From NCBI GenBank assembly GCA_029962745.1, contig CM057162.1, forward strand, positions 18,623,408-18,687,407: a DNA stretch of 64,000 bases. Direction: 5' to 3'. This stretch comes from Echinometra lucunter (Eukaryota; Echinodermata; Echinoidea; Camarodonta; Echinometridae). Positions 1 through 12,548 of the stretch are shown piece after piece; the first letter of the stretch is position 1, and the number at the start of each line of letters is the position of its first letter. The notes below the pieces were generated by a model, which was not told where the DNA came from, ran no database searches, and was given only the letters and a program-made list of their open reading frames with translations. The position numbers and the translations under genes were made by a program.

Positions 1-442
1 AATTTGCACCAGATTCTATATACCACATGATAATTTCTTCCTGCTTGGAGTCAATTCTATCTTTAACGCTGAATGTCTCCGTTACAACCCGGAAGGCGTG
101 GAAACAATAATAATCGAAGTGCACATGACACACGGTTTTAATGGATCGGCTGGTAACATTGACATTTGCTAGGATAATGATCTCCGAATCATAAACGATG
201 TTCTTCGCCATTTATATCTGCAGCTACTGCAGCTTGACCTTTTCACGGGGGAAAGGGTTTAGAAACTCAGATTGATAATCATTGTTTCACATAAACACTG
301 AAATGTGTGATGGATTTCTAGGCGCATTGTAAGAACATTGTCGCAAACATTTGTAAACATTTCTCTTTGTTTTCGTAAGTGTTTTGCTAAATCATCCAGA
401 GATCAGATGTAATCTTTCAAAAGGATGTTAACATCATCCTCG
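1..442. other. non-coding, nothing recognised
   Basis: No long reading frame, RNA gene or clear repeat is visible. The sequence is mixed in composition and leads into a trinucleotide microsatellite. Confidence 0.5.
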
Positions 443-493
443 TCATGATGAAGATGATGATAATGATGATGATCATTATTATCATTATCATCA

Positions 494-546
<53 letters not shown>

Positions 547-547
547 T
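443..547. repeat. ATG/ATT trinucleotide microsatellite
   Basis: Impure ATG and ATC trinucleotides pass into about 20 uninterrupted ATT units. The order GAT-rich then ATC-rich makes the left half self-complementary, so it can fold. Confidence 0.9.
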
Positions 548-1463
548 TAGCATCGTCAAAGTGTGATATTTTTTTCCTTAATATGCTGAGGTAAAGTTTT
601 TACCAGATGGCTCGTTTGTTTGTTTGTTGTTTGTTTTTCAAAATGTGGAAGGTACAGCGCTATTAACCATTGGGCTGTCATACAGGCACCTATGCAGGAG
701 TATAACCAAGAGTCTAGCTAGTGCACTCCTGGAATACCGAATACCGACCCGGTAGTTATAGGAATATAGGCCTACATTGAAATTATAATGTTCTTAGACT
801 GTTAAAAATGCGATTCCCGAAGAGTAAGACGGTGAACTCTCGTCATTTGAATAGAATGAAATCTCTTTTTTTTTTCCAAACAAGAATAGTAGTGTCACAT
901 ACTTCTTTCCCCCTCGGGAAGTGATACATGAGACTATACGCCCACTTGGCTCTTTGATCCTATATTTGTTCCATATTCCATTTCAGATCAGCTAAGAGCT
1001 AAATCTTTTGTGTCTGTTAGTGTCACTGTCATAAACAAGGGAAGACGAAAAGATTTTTTTAAACTTACCTATCAACTGTTTGTCAACAGCAGACCCTTGG
1101 TAACCCACTTTCAGTTGAAAGGATATTCGCCACATATATAACGAATAGTAAAATTGAAAACAAAAATAATAATGAGGTGGACGTAGGTGTCTTCATGTGC
1201 ATGTTGGGGTGGTTAGATTTCGTGCATATATTGGATAAGCATAAAGGCAAAAACATCTGTGTGGGTCTGCGTGTGTGTGTGCACTTGTATAGCTTTGCAA
1301 GCGAGGACAGTGAACAAAGAAAATTCCTGAGAACAATAGTCCTCGGTTGGTAAACAATAGTCCTCAGTTGTCAAACAAAGGATTTGGGTTTATTCCGTCA
1401 GCCTTGAGAGGACAGGGGACAATAGAAGTCCAATTGTTGTGCTCGGTAGTATAGTGATGTACA
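548..1463. other. non-coding, nothing recognised
   Basis: No gene seen. It contains T-rich tracts and short near-duplicate phrases around 1339-1380 (the words CAATAGTCCTC and GGTAAACAA-like repeats) but no element boundaries. Confidence 0.45.
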
Positions 1464-1511
1464 GCTGTGTGTGTGTGTGTGTGTGTGTGTGGGTATGTGT
1501 ATGTGTATAGG

Positions 1512-1552
<41 letters not shown>
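1464..1552. repeat. (TG)n followed by (TA)n microsatellite
   Basis: About 13 TG units (1466-1490), a short TATG-type linker, then about 19 TA units (1515-1552). The TA run abuts the next element, which appears to have inserted at a TA dinucleotide. Confidence 0.9.
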
Positions 1553-1555
<3 letters not shown>

Positions 1556-2438
1556 TGTGTCCCAGAAAAAAAACAGAACCCTAAAACAAAGGCTTATTGT
1601 GCGGAAGCAATGGGGCGTGTGATTGACAAAACGTGTTCAAAATAAACCCTGACTTATGCTCTTTCATATGATACATTAAACAAAATTATTTAGTCATGCA
1701 TCTCCGAGTACCATGACTTTGAAAATTTAGTGTCAGAATCCATTTGCTACACTTTTGGCAGGGTTTGTGGAAAAAAATCTTTCACAAATGACCAACTGAC
1801 CGACTTAAAAATTTTTCGGTTGGTCAGTAGGTCTCAATGAATTTGGTAATGATAAAAACTCTCTGTCCAGGGGTTAGCTGAACCATATTCTATAAGTTTG
1901 GTAAAGTAGGGATGTTTCATTCACCGATCCATTTGCTTGATTCATTCATCACCCAAGCACTCCCCATTTTACCACAGAAGAGGACAATGGACATTCATTT
2001 CAATAGACCTGTTCACTAACATCATTCAATGAGTTGTCGCTATGTCGGGCAAACCTCAAGCAAGTTTCTTTGTTGTCAAGAGCAACCTAACCTTAGTTTG
2101 TTCAAAAGGTGTGCATAAAAATCATACACCCAGTGATTCGGTACAATGAGGTTTTGTTTTAGGTTTCTGTTTATTCTAAGACTAAGATGTATCCGTCTCT
2201 TTCTTTTCCTGATGTGCTCACTGTCAAGCCAACAAGTGTAGCAAATGGTTTTTGGCATTAAATTTTCAAAGTCATGGTACTCGGAGATGAATTAATGAAT
2301 AAGTTTGGTTAATGTGTCGTCTGAAAGAGCATAAGTCAAAGTTTATTTTGAACATGTTTTTTTTTTCAATCATATGCCCCTCTGCTTCAGCACAATAAGC
2401 CTTTGTTTTAGGGTTCTGTGTTTGTCTGGGACGCACTA
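1553..2438. mobile_element. long foldback MITE-like element, TA target
   Basis: The ends are inverted copies: left CAGTGTGTCCCAG and right CTGGGACGCACTA, flanked by TA on both sides (1551-1552 and 2439-2440). The inverted similarity extends inward about 200 bp per arm, for example CCTAAAACAAAGGCTTATTG on the left against CAATAAGCCTTTGTTTTAGG on the right, and the ATTTGCTACACTT words near 1742 and 2240. The interior of about 480 bp is unrelated between arms. No transposase frame is present. The TA target and CAGTG(T/C)GTCCCA-like end are typical of Tc1/mariner relatives; assignment to that superfamily is inference. Confidence 0.8.
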
Positions 2439-5400
2439 TATATATATTTTTATGGCATTCTACGACCACATCTGATTCTTGTATTATCTACATGCCAAGC
2501 AGACTAATTTTCAATTCTATATAATATGATATCTGTGAAGGTCTTTTATAAGCAGATGATGAACAAGGCATATTATACGTGACCAAAGCTTCATGATAGA
2601 ATTCAAACATGTGAAATAACTCGTGTTTCACAAATCGGCATAACAAGATGGATAAAAGCATGAAAGCCTGGCAGACTTATTTAATATATGAAAATATCAA
2701 GGCAGTCATGTTTTGAAGGATGACATTACTGAACACATGCGAATCTTCTTAAATTGTCAAATTTGTAATACTACTATGATGCATTTGGCGACACTCTCCC
2801 GTTTATTATAAACCCAAATATCATACATTTTCATTTAGTTTGTACCTCGAGGCTCTTCTAAAGATATCGTATGGATATGATGCATGCTCTGCAGTAAAGG
2901 TTAAAGCCAGAGCGAACTGGCACCCTTTAATGGGATTTTGAAACGGCGCCCTCTCAGTCCTAAACTGATTTTGTCCCCTTTTTGCTCCCAGCATGCTCTA
3001 TTCTGATCAATGAGAGCTTTGTTTTTTTTTTTTAGTAACATCTGTTAAAATGTATTTGTATTCATACTAAGGAAATTCTCGAGAAGCCAAAAAGAATATA
3101 ATGTTTCTAAGAGTCTCTGGTTTTGAGTAGCTGTAAGTTGGCGCTGTTGTAAATACATCATAATAAGGGTCAGTTCACTGTTGCTTTAAAACGTTCTCTG
3201 CCGTATAATCATGATAGTTTTGAATTAATTCGTTTTCTATATTTTCTGGGAGTGAATATTTATAGAGTTTTCCAAAATCCCTCATGATGATAATACGGAT
3301 TTGCTCATTAGAAATTCCCGTGGTCTCCGATTTAAAAAAAAAAATCACAAGCTTAAGAAAAATTGAATGTACATGTTTGTAAATCTATGAATCGATGGGA
3401 GACGAACAAAAAACAAAGAAACAAACAAAAAAAACAAAAAAAAACACTGCTGCCATGATTACCACCACCATGGTTCCACCACTTTGTGCAACTGAGGGTC
3501 GTTCCAAAAGATTTTCTTCTCATTCCGATTGATAGGATCTCGTCCATTGATCGAATATTCGTGTTTAAAAGTCAAAATATGCCACCTCTAATAAATTAAA
3601 ATAAATTCCATTGTTGTGTTGGATCACTTGTGCCATCTAAAATGACTTTGGAACAGAAATAGATAAACATTTGAGCTAAGTACTTCACAGACAAGAGTTT
3701 TGACGCTAATTCCCCAACAGTCAAGTTACTTCTTGTGTCACCAAACCGTAAAATGATTTATGACACTGACAGCTGGCCATCATGCATGCCTTCCAAATAT
3801 TCTCCAGTGTCCGATTTCATGACTTTGGCCTTCCTTCAAATGAGAAATATATTGTCAATGTCATCTTCATTATGTTTTTTCTTCTTCCTCTTCTTCTTCT
3901 TATGCGGTATGCCCTAATTCCGCGAAATACATGTTAATGCAGAAATCATAGAAATAAAGACAAACATTAAGGAGATAGAAGATAACATTCAGAAGGCCCC
4001 ATTGTAATTATTATTTGATTGGTAAGTCATTCCGTACCGGTAATGAATTTTAAAAAGAGAGAAAGCCAAGCCCTTTTAGGGTATGTTATCATGCATGTCA
4101 TGGATTCTGTTATTTTGTTTTTCATTACTTGAAGGTGCTGGCTTTTACTACTTCATCGGTAATATTGCACGCTATTTTTTCACCTTAAGTAACAAACCCT
4201 TTTCCTAGTAAATGTAATCTTGGAAAATATGGAGTCACATTTCTTATCTGCACCGGCCTTGCTCTGTTTCAAGTCCTCATTTCGGCCAAGAGTGAGAGTG
4301 AGTTGGTATGGGACTATGTTCGTGTTTATACAAATATAGCCTATGTATAGAGCTTTCATTTATTTTCTATTTTAAAAAGAATAAACTGTTCGCCATATAT
4401 TTCGCAGTGTAAAGCCGAAAACATTCAGCGTGACGAACGATTTGTAATTGGAAAATGTGGAGAGTAAGTGAACTGGGACTGAAATTCTTTTGAGGATTTT
4501 TTTAAAAGTGACTGGCCCTCTTATAACCTGTTCCACTGATACCATCCGGGCCTCACTATTAAATCGTCCAGCCCTGAAGCCAAAATATACAGCAGCCTGT
4601 GGCGAAAACTCCCCAGCTCCTCATGGCCAGACAGGCCATGCCGAGATGTAATTATTTAGATGGCTAGCTTTGAACGTATATTACAATGAAGGCTATATCG
4701 AAGTGAGAGAAAACACTGTGACAGCTTTTAATTCCTTACTGACTTTGGTCGACCAATGAAACAAGCAGGGTACGTCGAAACTCGTAAGAGTGGACATTTA
4801 GCACATGTACATGTGATCACGTATTCCAAAAATGTGGCTGTCCAGGGTTTCTTTCAGTGGAAAAGAGAGAATTAGATTTATTGACAGAAGACATGTGTTC
4901 TGGTCAAAAAAATGATAAATACTGCATGAATAATTTATTGTGGTTGTGCCATTGGCCTTTGGCGATCTGCCTGCGCTGATACGCTTAGCAAGAAACGAGT
5001 GGGTGAACCCTTCATATTTCAGGCTAGCTCATAAATCCTTAATACATGCAAGAAAATGCGGGTTCGGTGCCCTCTCATGGGGCCTATATTTGTGAATATG
5101 TTGAACATCATGATTATAAACCTTACCAGTTTCGAGTGTTGTAGTCTTGTGTTACCTTTTCCCCCAAAAACTCTTTAACCTAGAATCCCTCGGATTTTTT
5201 GTTCTTAGGGAATATTTTATTCATACTAGCGGTACACATGCCCCCCCCCCCGTAAATGTCACTATAATTTCAAAATAGCTTGAAGCAAGGAAGAAAGATT
5301 GATGGTATGGTGTCTACGAAAGAAAAGATCATGTTCTTATAATGAAAGACAGCTCGTATATTTTCCCAGCATCATGAATGCAAAATCATAAACCACCCAT

Positions 5401-5937
5401 GCAGTGTTTTTATATTTTTATACCCTTTTCTGTCTTGGGTACCGAGTCAAGTGCACCCGATACGCGGTAATTATAATATTTTTTTATCATTAATCCTAGG
5501 TAATACCAGGAAACGTGCGTTCTAAAATTTCTCATTCATTGCATAGGCAAGAGAATGTTTTTGCTATCTTACAATGTACGTTATGAACTTCAAATACTGC
5601 TGTATTAAATGGTACTGTAAGTTCAAAATATACTTTCAACAGGGATGTCAGCTGTTCCTTTTTTGCAGTATTTTGTTCTCTTTTTGTCAAATATATTGCA
5701 GATATCATGGGTTATACAGTTCTTCCACATTTGTATTGCAGAAAAGGTAAAAATATTGTTTATCCATTCAAAATATCCCTTTTCAGATCTCATGATACTC
5801 CAATGCTCCTTACGAGTTTGGTATCAAGTAACATCCAAGTGACTAGTGAAAAGAATACTAGTAGTCGACGTACGCCTGTGCGCACGCCCATAAATCTAGG
5901 CGTGCAGGGAACCGAACTGCCAGTTCTGGCGGTGTGA
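2439..5937. other. non-coding, no gene recognised
   Basis: Short open frames here have no recognisable domain. Contents are A-rich and T-rich tracts (for example 3418-3446 with A/AAAC repeats, 3877-3900 with TTC units), a C11 tract at 5241-5251 and an imperfect 7-bp-arm hairpin near 4624-4642. No transposon ends were found. Confidence 0.45.
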
Positions 5938-5990
5938 TCTTTCTTCTTCTTTTCTTCTTTTTCTTCTTCTTCTTTTTCTTCTTCTTTTCT
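5938..5990. repeat. TTC/TTTTC microsatellite
   Basis: Polypyrimidine run of TTC units with TTTTC and TTTTTC interruptions. Confidence 0.9.
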
Positions 5991-6210
5991 CCGTCTAGCT
6001 TCTTCTTCAGACTCCGTAATCGGTTAAGCCCTAGAATGCTTAGTAAAGTTAGAAAAAGAAATTTCATTCGCCAGTAATATTACCCCAGCATTACGAGATA
6101 CCCATCTCATACACCTGGGCTTGGATGGTATGCTGAAAAGATGACCCTTTTATTCCTTTAAATCGGTTATCCGCATTTTGAAAACGATAAGCGTATTTTA
6201 TCTTCTCTTT

Positions 6211-6236
6211 GTGTGTGTGTGTGTGTGTGTGTGTGC
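6211..6236. repeat. (GT)n microsatellite
   Basis: About 13 uninterrupted GT units. Confidence 0.9.
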
Positions 6237-6295
6237 GCTTACGCCCCCAAAACGCCTATTTTTCATCGATTCTCCAGTGAGAAACACTCCTTTTT

Positions 6296-6362
6296 TCCCC
6301 CCTTGAACGTTGTAACGCTAATCGAGAACGGTAAACAGTAATTCGTGCTAAGCACTCCATCC
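6296..6362 (+). repeat. diverged direct repeat, copy 1
   Basis: This segment resembles 6700-6773 in the same orientation. The best-conserved part is a TCGAGAA..GGTAAACAGTAAT phrase followed by CGTGCTAAGCACTCCATC in both. The shared core holds a forkhead-type word GTAAACA and the short palindrome TGCTAAGCA. No element ends are visible, so origin (duplication or a repeat family) is unknown. Confidence 0.7.
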
Positions 6363-6699
6363 GATCGCTTTCCAAGTGTCATGGCATCTACAATGCTCGC
6401 ATTTTCTCGTTCAAAAGTTAAAGGTTCGCAGAGTCATCTTGTAGTCTTCGCAGAAACCAAATGGGGAGACACAGTATAGTAGGGCTTTAAAAGATTCTGT
6501 AATGCTGTACTTGTATCTTTCAAACTTCATGGATCAGCAAGTTAAGGATGTACCCTCGCCCCGACATGTCTGAGGAAAACTACCTTACACCTCTTCCTTC
6601 TCTCTGCATCTAGTTGCGACAAAGATTGAATGCTGAGTTGTATTTTCGCAGAATTAATTCCATTCTTTCAAGTCGTATTGACTTTGTCTTGGTGTTTTC

Positions 6700-6773
6700 C
6701 CCCCGTTGAACCCGGTAACGCCAACAGGTAATATCGAGAAAGGTAAACAGTAATCCGTGCTAAGCACTCCATC
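6700..6773 (+). repeat. diverged direct repeat, copy 2
   Basis: Partner of 6296-6362, about 410 bp downstream. Both are preceded by a T/C run and a TTGAAC word. Copy 2 carries about 10 extra bases before the GTAAACA word. Confidence 0.7.
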
Positions 6774-7790
6774 TTATTTGCTGACACCTTTGTCTCTACC
6801 CTACGGGGATCTTTCTTTAGCGACAAGAAAAACTGAAATAATCGATACTCCTCGTGCAGACGGGATAGAGAGCCCGTTTCCGTCGGAAAACAGCCAATTC
6901 CAGCGCCTGCCATTATTTATTCCAAAGATTCACTTTTCGAACTTAATGTATAGTTATTTGAAGTTTCGTGTTATTATTAGAATTTACTATTACAACCAGT
7001 AGGTATCTATCGGTATTCTCTCCAGATTTGACATATTTCTTTTAAAAATATAATTTTTTCAGTGTATACACTGTGTGTTATGTACGTGAAGGAAGAATAT
7101 TTGCCAACACGAGGAAAATAAGAGAAAATATGTTTTGAACTAATCAGAATGACATTATGCAAATTTACTGACGTGAAGACGTTCTTTTTGTTTTGAGCTG
7201 ACTGAGACAAATTTGACTCCAAGAGGGGAAAATATCTTCTGTTTTGGAAGCAGAACCCCTTAAGGATAAATTTCCAAAGAAATGCTCTGTATGAGTCTGT
7301 TCTAACAGGGTATTGGATACTTCGAAGATATACATTCGTCTGTGTTATTGACTAAGCGTGAGAGAAATTCACATTCGTGATCTCGATTAAGTCGACCTGT
7401 TCAAATAAGTTCAGTGTTATATTTCCTGGAAAATTCACGCAAGGGAATTAAGATATCTTGTTGTTTTGAGTGGAATAAGACAGATTTGCCTCGAAGGGAG
7501 GGAATGTAATCTGTTTAAGATTTTGAAAGAAATAATTTTTGTCAAATTCTTGTTCATTTTTTTTTTCAATTTATAATTGTAACTTATAATTCGTAACTCC
7601 TACTGCAACAGGATATCTTGTTTAATCCAGCAGGGCATCCAATACCTTGAGGAAACTACAGATGTCATAAATTACAACCGGTAGTAATATCTGAGTCCAG
7701 TCAGATTGAACACTAGTTCTGCTTTTTGAAAATCTGGAGGCGCACTTGTTTGAAATATATCCGTGATATGCCATTCTTTATTCGTTTTAA
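6774..7790. other. non-coding, nothing recognised
   Basis: Short overlapping frames on both strands but no domain. Two similar phrases, TTTTGTTTTGAGCTGACTG (7187) and TTGTTTTGAGTGGAATAAG (7461), each followed by ACA(A/G)ATTTG and a GGGAAT/GGGAAAAT word, suggest an old duplication of about 270 bp period. Confidence 0.4.
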
Positions 7791-8055
7791 GGTATCGAGG
7801 GTCTAGTGCAACAAAGGGCTATCTGCATTTTTGGCAATTTTGATAAATCTTGAAAAAGGGGTTTGTTGTATTGACGCACTGCACTTAAAAACGGACAGCC
7901 ATATCTATTTTTGGCGATACCCAGCTGTAGCAAAGTTTGCTGTAGAAACCGTTGTTACTGATGGGTTTCTGCTCTCTACTTGATCGTTTTGATTTCCAAA
8001 TCTCATTCAAATAAAAAACGCAGATAGCCCTTTGTTGCACTAAGACCTCGGTATC
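7791..8055. mobile_element. short inverted-repeat element (MITE-like)
   Basis: The outer arms are inverted copies: TAGTGCAACAAAGGGCTAT at the left and the complement of ATAGCCCTTTGTTGCACTA at the right, inside GGTATCGAGG / CCTCGGTATC ends. The arms are about 38 bp and the total is about 265 bp with no coding capacity. The class is not assigned. Confidence 0.75.
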
Positions 8056-9867
8056 TTCAACTTTGGATTCCTTATTCCTTCATATTGAATCAAGGAAAAT
8101 ACCGTCCAGTTGCATTTGGCGTGGAGAGCTTGAAAGCTGAAGCTGAAAGCTACTTGAGTCTGATTAGTTCCGAAACTCAGTCGGCAGCATGATGTGATTC
8201 ATACATGCCGATTGAAATTTGTCCTTTTTTTAGACATGTTTCAATGTTTCCCGGCATCTGTAACATGAAACCAATTTCATCGAGAGAGAAAAAAAGGGAG
8301 GACTGATCAAATATATTGCTGTACATACACCCTTTCTGAAAAACGCGAGCAGTTTTTGTCGGTTAAGTTGCGTCACGCACGACGCGTTTAGCATTAGGGC
8401 GCCAAATAGGCTGAAAGTCTTGACAAAGGGAATGTTCTCTTGAGCATTAGTGTATCCTTTTTCCCCATCCTCATTCTGGACTCTGTGTAGCATCGCATTG
8501 CAGAAATCACGCTGTAATAAAAACAAACACAAAAAAAATAAAGAGAGATAGAGGCCTTTTGTAAGGGGATGTGTTCGAGGAGGTTAAATTCTTTTAAGTG
8601 GTTTATCTTTCGGGAAGGTTTTTTTTTTTAAGTACGAAAAGGGTATGATCTTGACCATCGGATATAACTCGTTTCCGGTGATTTTGACCAACCCGTGGTC
8701 AGGCTTGGGTACACGAGTATATACTGACTGCTACCCCTCCTTAAAGATAGTTTTTCATCCGATTCAGGAAAAAAAAATGGATGTCACTATTTTTTGGATA
8801 ACCAGCGGCCATAGAGGATAAAAACTTGATCGGGTGTTTTGTGCGTACGTCAAATTTGTTCTTCAGAGCACTTCAGAGAACACGTTTTTAATCATCTCTT
8901 TGCATCTGCAACATTGGTGACACGATGGCGGATAATGGGATACCCCTAGGGTTGTGGGAAACGAGGACCTAGGTGTCTCATTTCGGGAAAAAAACAGAAA
9001 TAAAAGTTACGAAGCAATAGAATTGAGTACAACATGCTTGTGGGGTGTCTTTAATGAAGATTCCTTCCAGTGCATCGTATCAGTTTGCAGATTATTTATG
9101 GTGCGGATTCTACGTGGAAATCACGTCATTTGCGATCGGCAAGATCGGTATGGATTGCCAAAAAGTCAGATGATCAGGCGATACTGCGTTTCCACTAGAC
9201 TATTAGCTCCTACAATCGTGACAATGGTATCAGGCTATTTCACCGAGACATCATGGCGGCTTTGCTCGCCATGATGGATATGAACTTTTCTTTTTCGACA
9301 AGCCACTGGATTTTATAAAACAACACGCCGTATCTTAAAGCCATCGGTAGCCTAACTTTTAAAAATCTGCGCTGCATGGCCCTTCGTGCTATCAGTGTTG
9401 GCCCCTATGTAATATTGTGTAAATATGAAGCCCTGAAAAAATGCACTTTAAAAGCATCATTAGGTACTTCACAAAACTGAAAATATACAAGTGACCGGAA
9501 ATGCCAGACCCTTTGACTTATTTTTTTACCCCATAGACTGCAGTTAGGCAAAAGCATACCCAGGTTGGTTTTGCAAATGGCGGAATTCAGTGATAGACAT
9601 CTTGATAATAACACGTTATATTTCAAAACCTAATTTGTATTCCTCGATGTTTATGTATTCTTATAAACATCTTTATTTTTTATACAACACATACATCAAA
9701 ATTCAACAATCCATGAAGCCTCCACCAAGTTCCGGGACCTCTTTAACAGCCTTAAACATTCCGTGACATTCCATGACCCGTCTTATATTTTCAAACTATA
9801 AATCAAAACATGATCAATGACATGATAATGTCAAAACACTCGCACGTGAACCATCATAACCAGGACC
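8056..9867. other. non-coding, no gene recognised
   Basis: Frames of 100-106 codons occur on each strand (8230-8532 minus, 8954-9274 plus) but show no domain, signal peptide or splice context, and I treat them as chance. An 11-bp-arm hairpin of the words CATCATGGCG / CGCCATGATG lies at about 9250-9276. Confidence 0.4.
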
Positions 9868-10189
9868 GATGACCGACCGTTCAAAGATCACAATCGCCCA
9901 AGCTATATTTCATCGCGACAAGTCCTGGATGACCTAAAATGGCCGACCCTAAACGAATTGTTCGACAATGCCACTTGTTGTCTGGTTTTCGAATGTATTA
10001 AAGACTTGGTCTTCAGTTCTTTCAGACAAATTTGTACTACGAGATGATACTATGCAACGCACTACTCGAACAAGTAATAAGAAACTGTTGAAACCTTTTG
10101 AGTGCAATGCTGAATTCTACTCGAATACTTTCGTTGATTATGGCGTCAAAATGTGGAACCAGCTAACAACAGAAGCCCGACTTTGTTAA
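9868..10189 (+). pseudogene. decayed LINE reverse transcriptase C-terminus
   Basis: Two overlapping frames together read like the C-terminal region that follows the reverse transcriptase in CR1/L2-type LINEs. The first frame (about 9878-10015) gives SRQVLDDLKWPTLNELF and then CCLVFECIKD, the usual 'LxWLP..xR..Y..LVFK.L' region. A frameshift near 10015 moves to a second frame (to 10189) with RTTRTSNKKLL and later VDYGVKMWNQL, the equivalent of the conserved 'F...GxxLWNxLP' ending. No upstream RT palm is visible, so this is a 5'-truncated dead copy. Family placement rests on motif resemblance only. Confidence 0.65.
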
Positions 10190-11109
10190 ACGCTCAATGC
10201 ATTTAAACGCATGATATCAGAGAGATAAACTTTATATTACTTTTCCCAAACACATCTCAAGTTTTTTATCCACTAAATTGTGAAAAATTTTGGTCATGTA
10301 TGAGGAACAGTTTTATGAAATTACTATCAGCTTATAAATGTTGTAATTCTTTATTCAGGTCTGCTGTGAAATAGAGAAATGTTTTTGATATCATCACGAA
10401 TCTTTTATCTTATTTAGCATTGTACTTGTGGCTCCTTTTATATTATACAAAATGAGGGGCGTTTTCACTTCCTTGTTTTAAGAAAGTGCTGGTCATTTTA
10501 ACCTTTTCTTTCGCATCGACTTGGTCTTTGTGATCTCACCTTTACAGATATCTTACTTGATTTTATACTCTAGTTGTTATCGTTTAATTATGTTTGTAAG
10601 TATTTATTTATTTAGTTGTATTTTCATTAAGTTTTTTTTTTCTTTCTTTTTTGGTATGTTTTATTAAAATAATCAACAGAATCACATATTTACATGATTG
10701 ACAGGATTCAATATAAAAATAAAATACATAAATATATTTAAAAAATAAAAAAGGAAAGGCAGACAAATAAGAATAAACCATTTTTAGAAAAAGCGGCAGA
10801 AAAAACAAAACAAAAAGGCATAACATTTTTACAAGTACTACAAAATAGAACGTAAGATACCCCCGAGGACAGAAGCACCGCTACAGCCGAACGTAAGTCC
10901 GACAAAAGGGGTAAAAAAGAGTCATTTTCAAAAAGTTTTTAGCGTAATCCACTTGATAATGTTATATCATTGTATTTTTATGTTATATTTTTTTTATAAT
11001 GTCATTGCGGAATTTTATTTTGTGAAAATTGTATATATCTGTGTTTATAAATATGACGGGGGCTTATGGAAGACCATTTTAAAATCTGAACCCTGTATAA
11101 ATATGTGAA
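10190..11109. other. AT-rich non-coding, possible LINE 3' tail
   Basis: The first part may be the 3' untranslated tail of the LINE relic just upstream. The rest is A/T-rich with T-runs and an A-rich stretch (10650-10830). No gene or repeat ends identified. Confidence 0.4.
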
Positions 11110-11700
11110 TTAAAGGAGAACAGAACCCAGGCATCAGTGTGCTTTTAGTAAATAGAGATGAACAAGAAAGATAAACACTGAAAGTTTGAGCAAAATCGGA
11201 CAACATGTTCAAGAGTTATGAATTTTAGAAGTTTAAGCAAATCCCTGTTATAGGGATCCTTGAGTTGGCAACTTTGCCAGCATCTGTGATGTCATCGTGG
11301 ACAACTCTCCATTCATTTTATGCATAGAATTTAACATTTTCTTCATTTTTTAGAAAAATAGAAATTCTTTTGAATTTACTGTTTGGTATGACATGGCTAC
11401 ATCAATTTTGCAAGCATTTTCGGAAGAATTATGATTCCTGACTCGAAATTTCATGTAAATCAATTTTTTTGAAAAATCATACACAGAATGAATGGAGAAT
11501 TGTCCACGATGACATCACAGATGCTGGCAAAGTTGCTAACTCCAGGATCCCTGTAATAGGGAATTAATTACTTAAACTTTCAAAATTCATAACTCTTGAA
11601 CAAATTGTCCGATTTTGCTCAAAATTTCACTGTTTAATCTTTCTTGTTCATATCTATTCACTAAAAGTACACTGGTGCCTGGGTTCCATTCTCCTTTTAA
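11110..11700. mobile_element. large near-palindromic foldback element, TTAA-flanked
   Basis: Two arms of about 215 bp (11114-11330 and 11485-11696) are close reverse complements, separated by about 150 bp. Matching words include GATGTCATCGTGGACAA / TTGTCCACGATGACATC, AAAGTTGCTAAC / GTTGGCAACTTT and the outer CAGAACCCAGGC / GCCTGGGTTC. TTAA lies at both boundaries (11110-11113, 11697-11700). TTAA targets are typical of piggyBac-like elements, but no transposase or further hallmark is present. The transcript would fold into a very long hairpin. Confidence 0.85.
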
Positions 11701-12548
11701 TAAATAAAATGTGTAAATGTTTCGCAGTATTACACTCATTTATCACCTTTCATTTCGAGGATACGTAAGCACTTGAATGATTGATGTGTGTTGAAGTACC
11801 TTTTAATTTCAGGACGTCAGTTGTAGATGATTAGAATGGACATTTTTATGGATATTTTCAATTAACATGATTAATGTTATGCGTGTGGTTTTTATGTTAC
11901 ACCCCCCTGGTCACCTATGTTTGAGTTGTGGCAGGTTCAATATACGTGGAAGATAGCCCCAAGGATCACTGTGATTAAGTTCATTTTTCCCTTCTGAAGC
12001 AAAGGTGACGCTAATGCTTGATGAAATGACAGGAAAGAACATGACCGCATATGATGAGAGATTATGCTACATGCCTCCTATATTGACGATATATGTTGTG
12101 TGGCATGTCCATGGACCATATGGACATGATGGACCAAAAGGCGTCTTTTTGTTAACATGATTAACATAATTGGAGCCATTTATGCCTTTGGATGTGTCTA
12201 GAATTCAAGCTTGGTGCCCACGGTCATAGAAGAACCTGGAAAGTCATTTAAAAAATCATGTAGAAAGATTTGGAAAGTCCCGGGTAAAAAAGTCCATAAC
12301 AAAACAATACAAAACGACAGCATATCTCCCAAAGTCACGGAGAGTCATGAACATTGACTATTGGTGTGCATCTCCCAAGGTATGTGGCTATTAAAATTGG
12401 AACCTGACCATGGACAAATTCGGGTTCACGCATGTATATCTGCACTAAGTTTCATTGTTACTTAGTGTCATAACTGACTGCCAGCATGTTAGAGACCCAT
12501 AAAGATTTATATACTGTATATCTATGTCAGCGCGTGGTATTCGTGCGC
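11701..12548. other. non-coding, nothing recognised
   Basis: No gene seen. TTAACATGATTAA-type words recur (11872 and 12154), and a short interrupted palindrome built on CATGGACCATATGG lies near 12105-12126. Confidence 0.4.
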
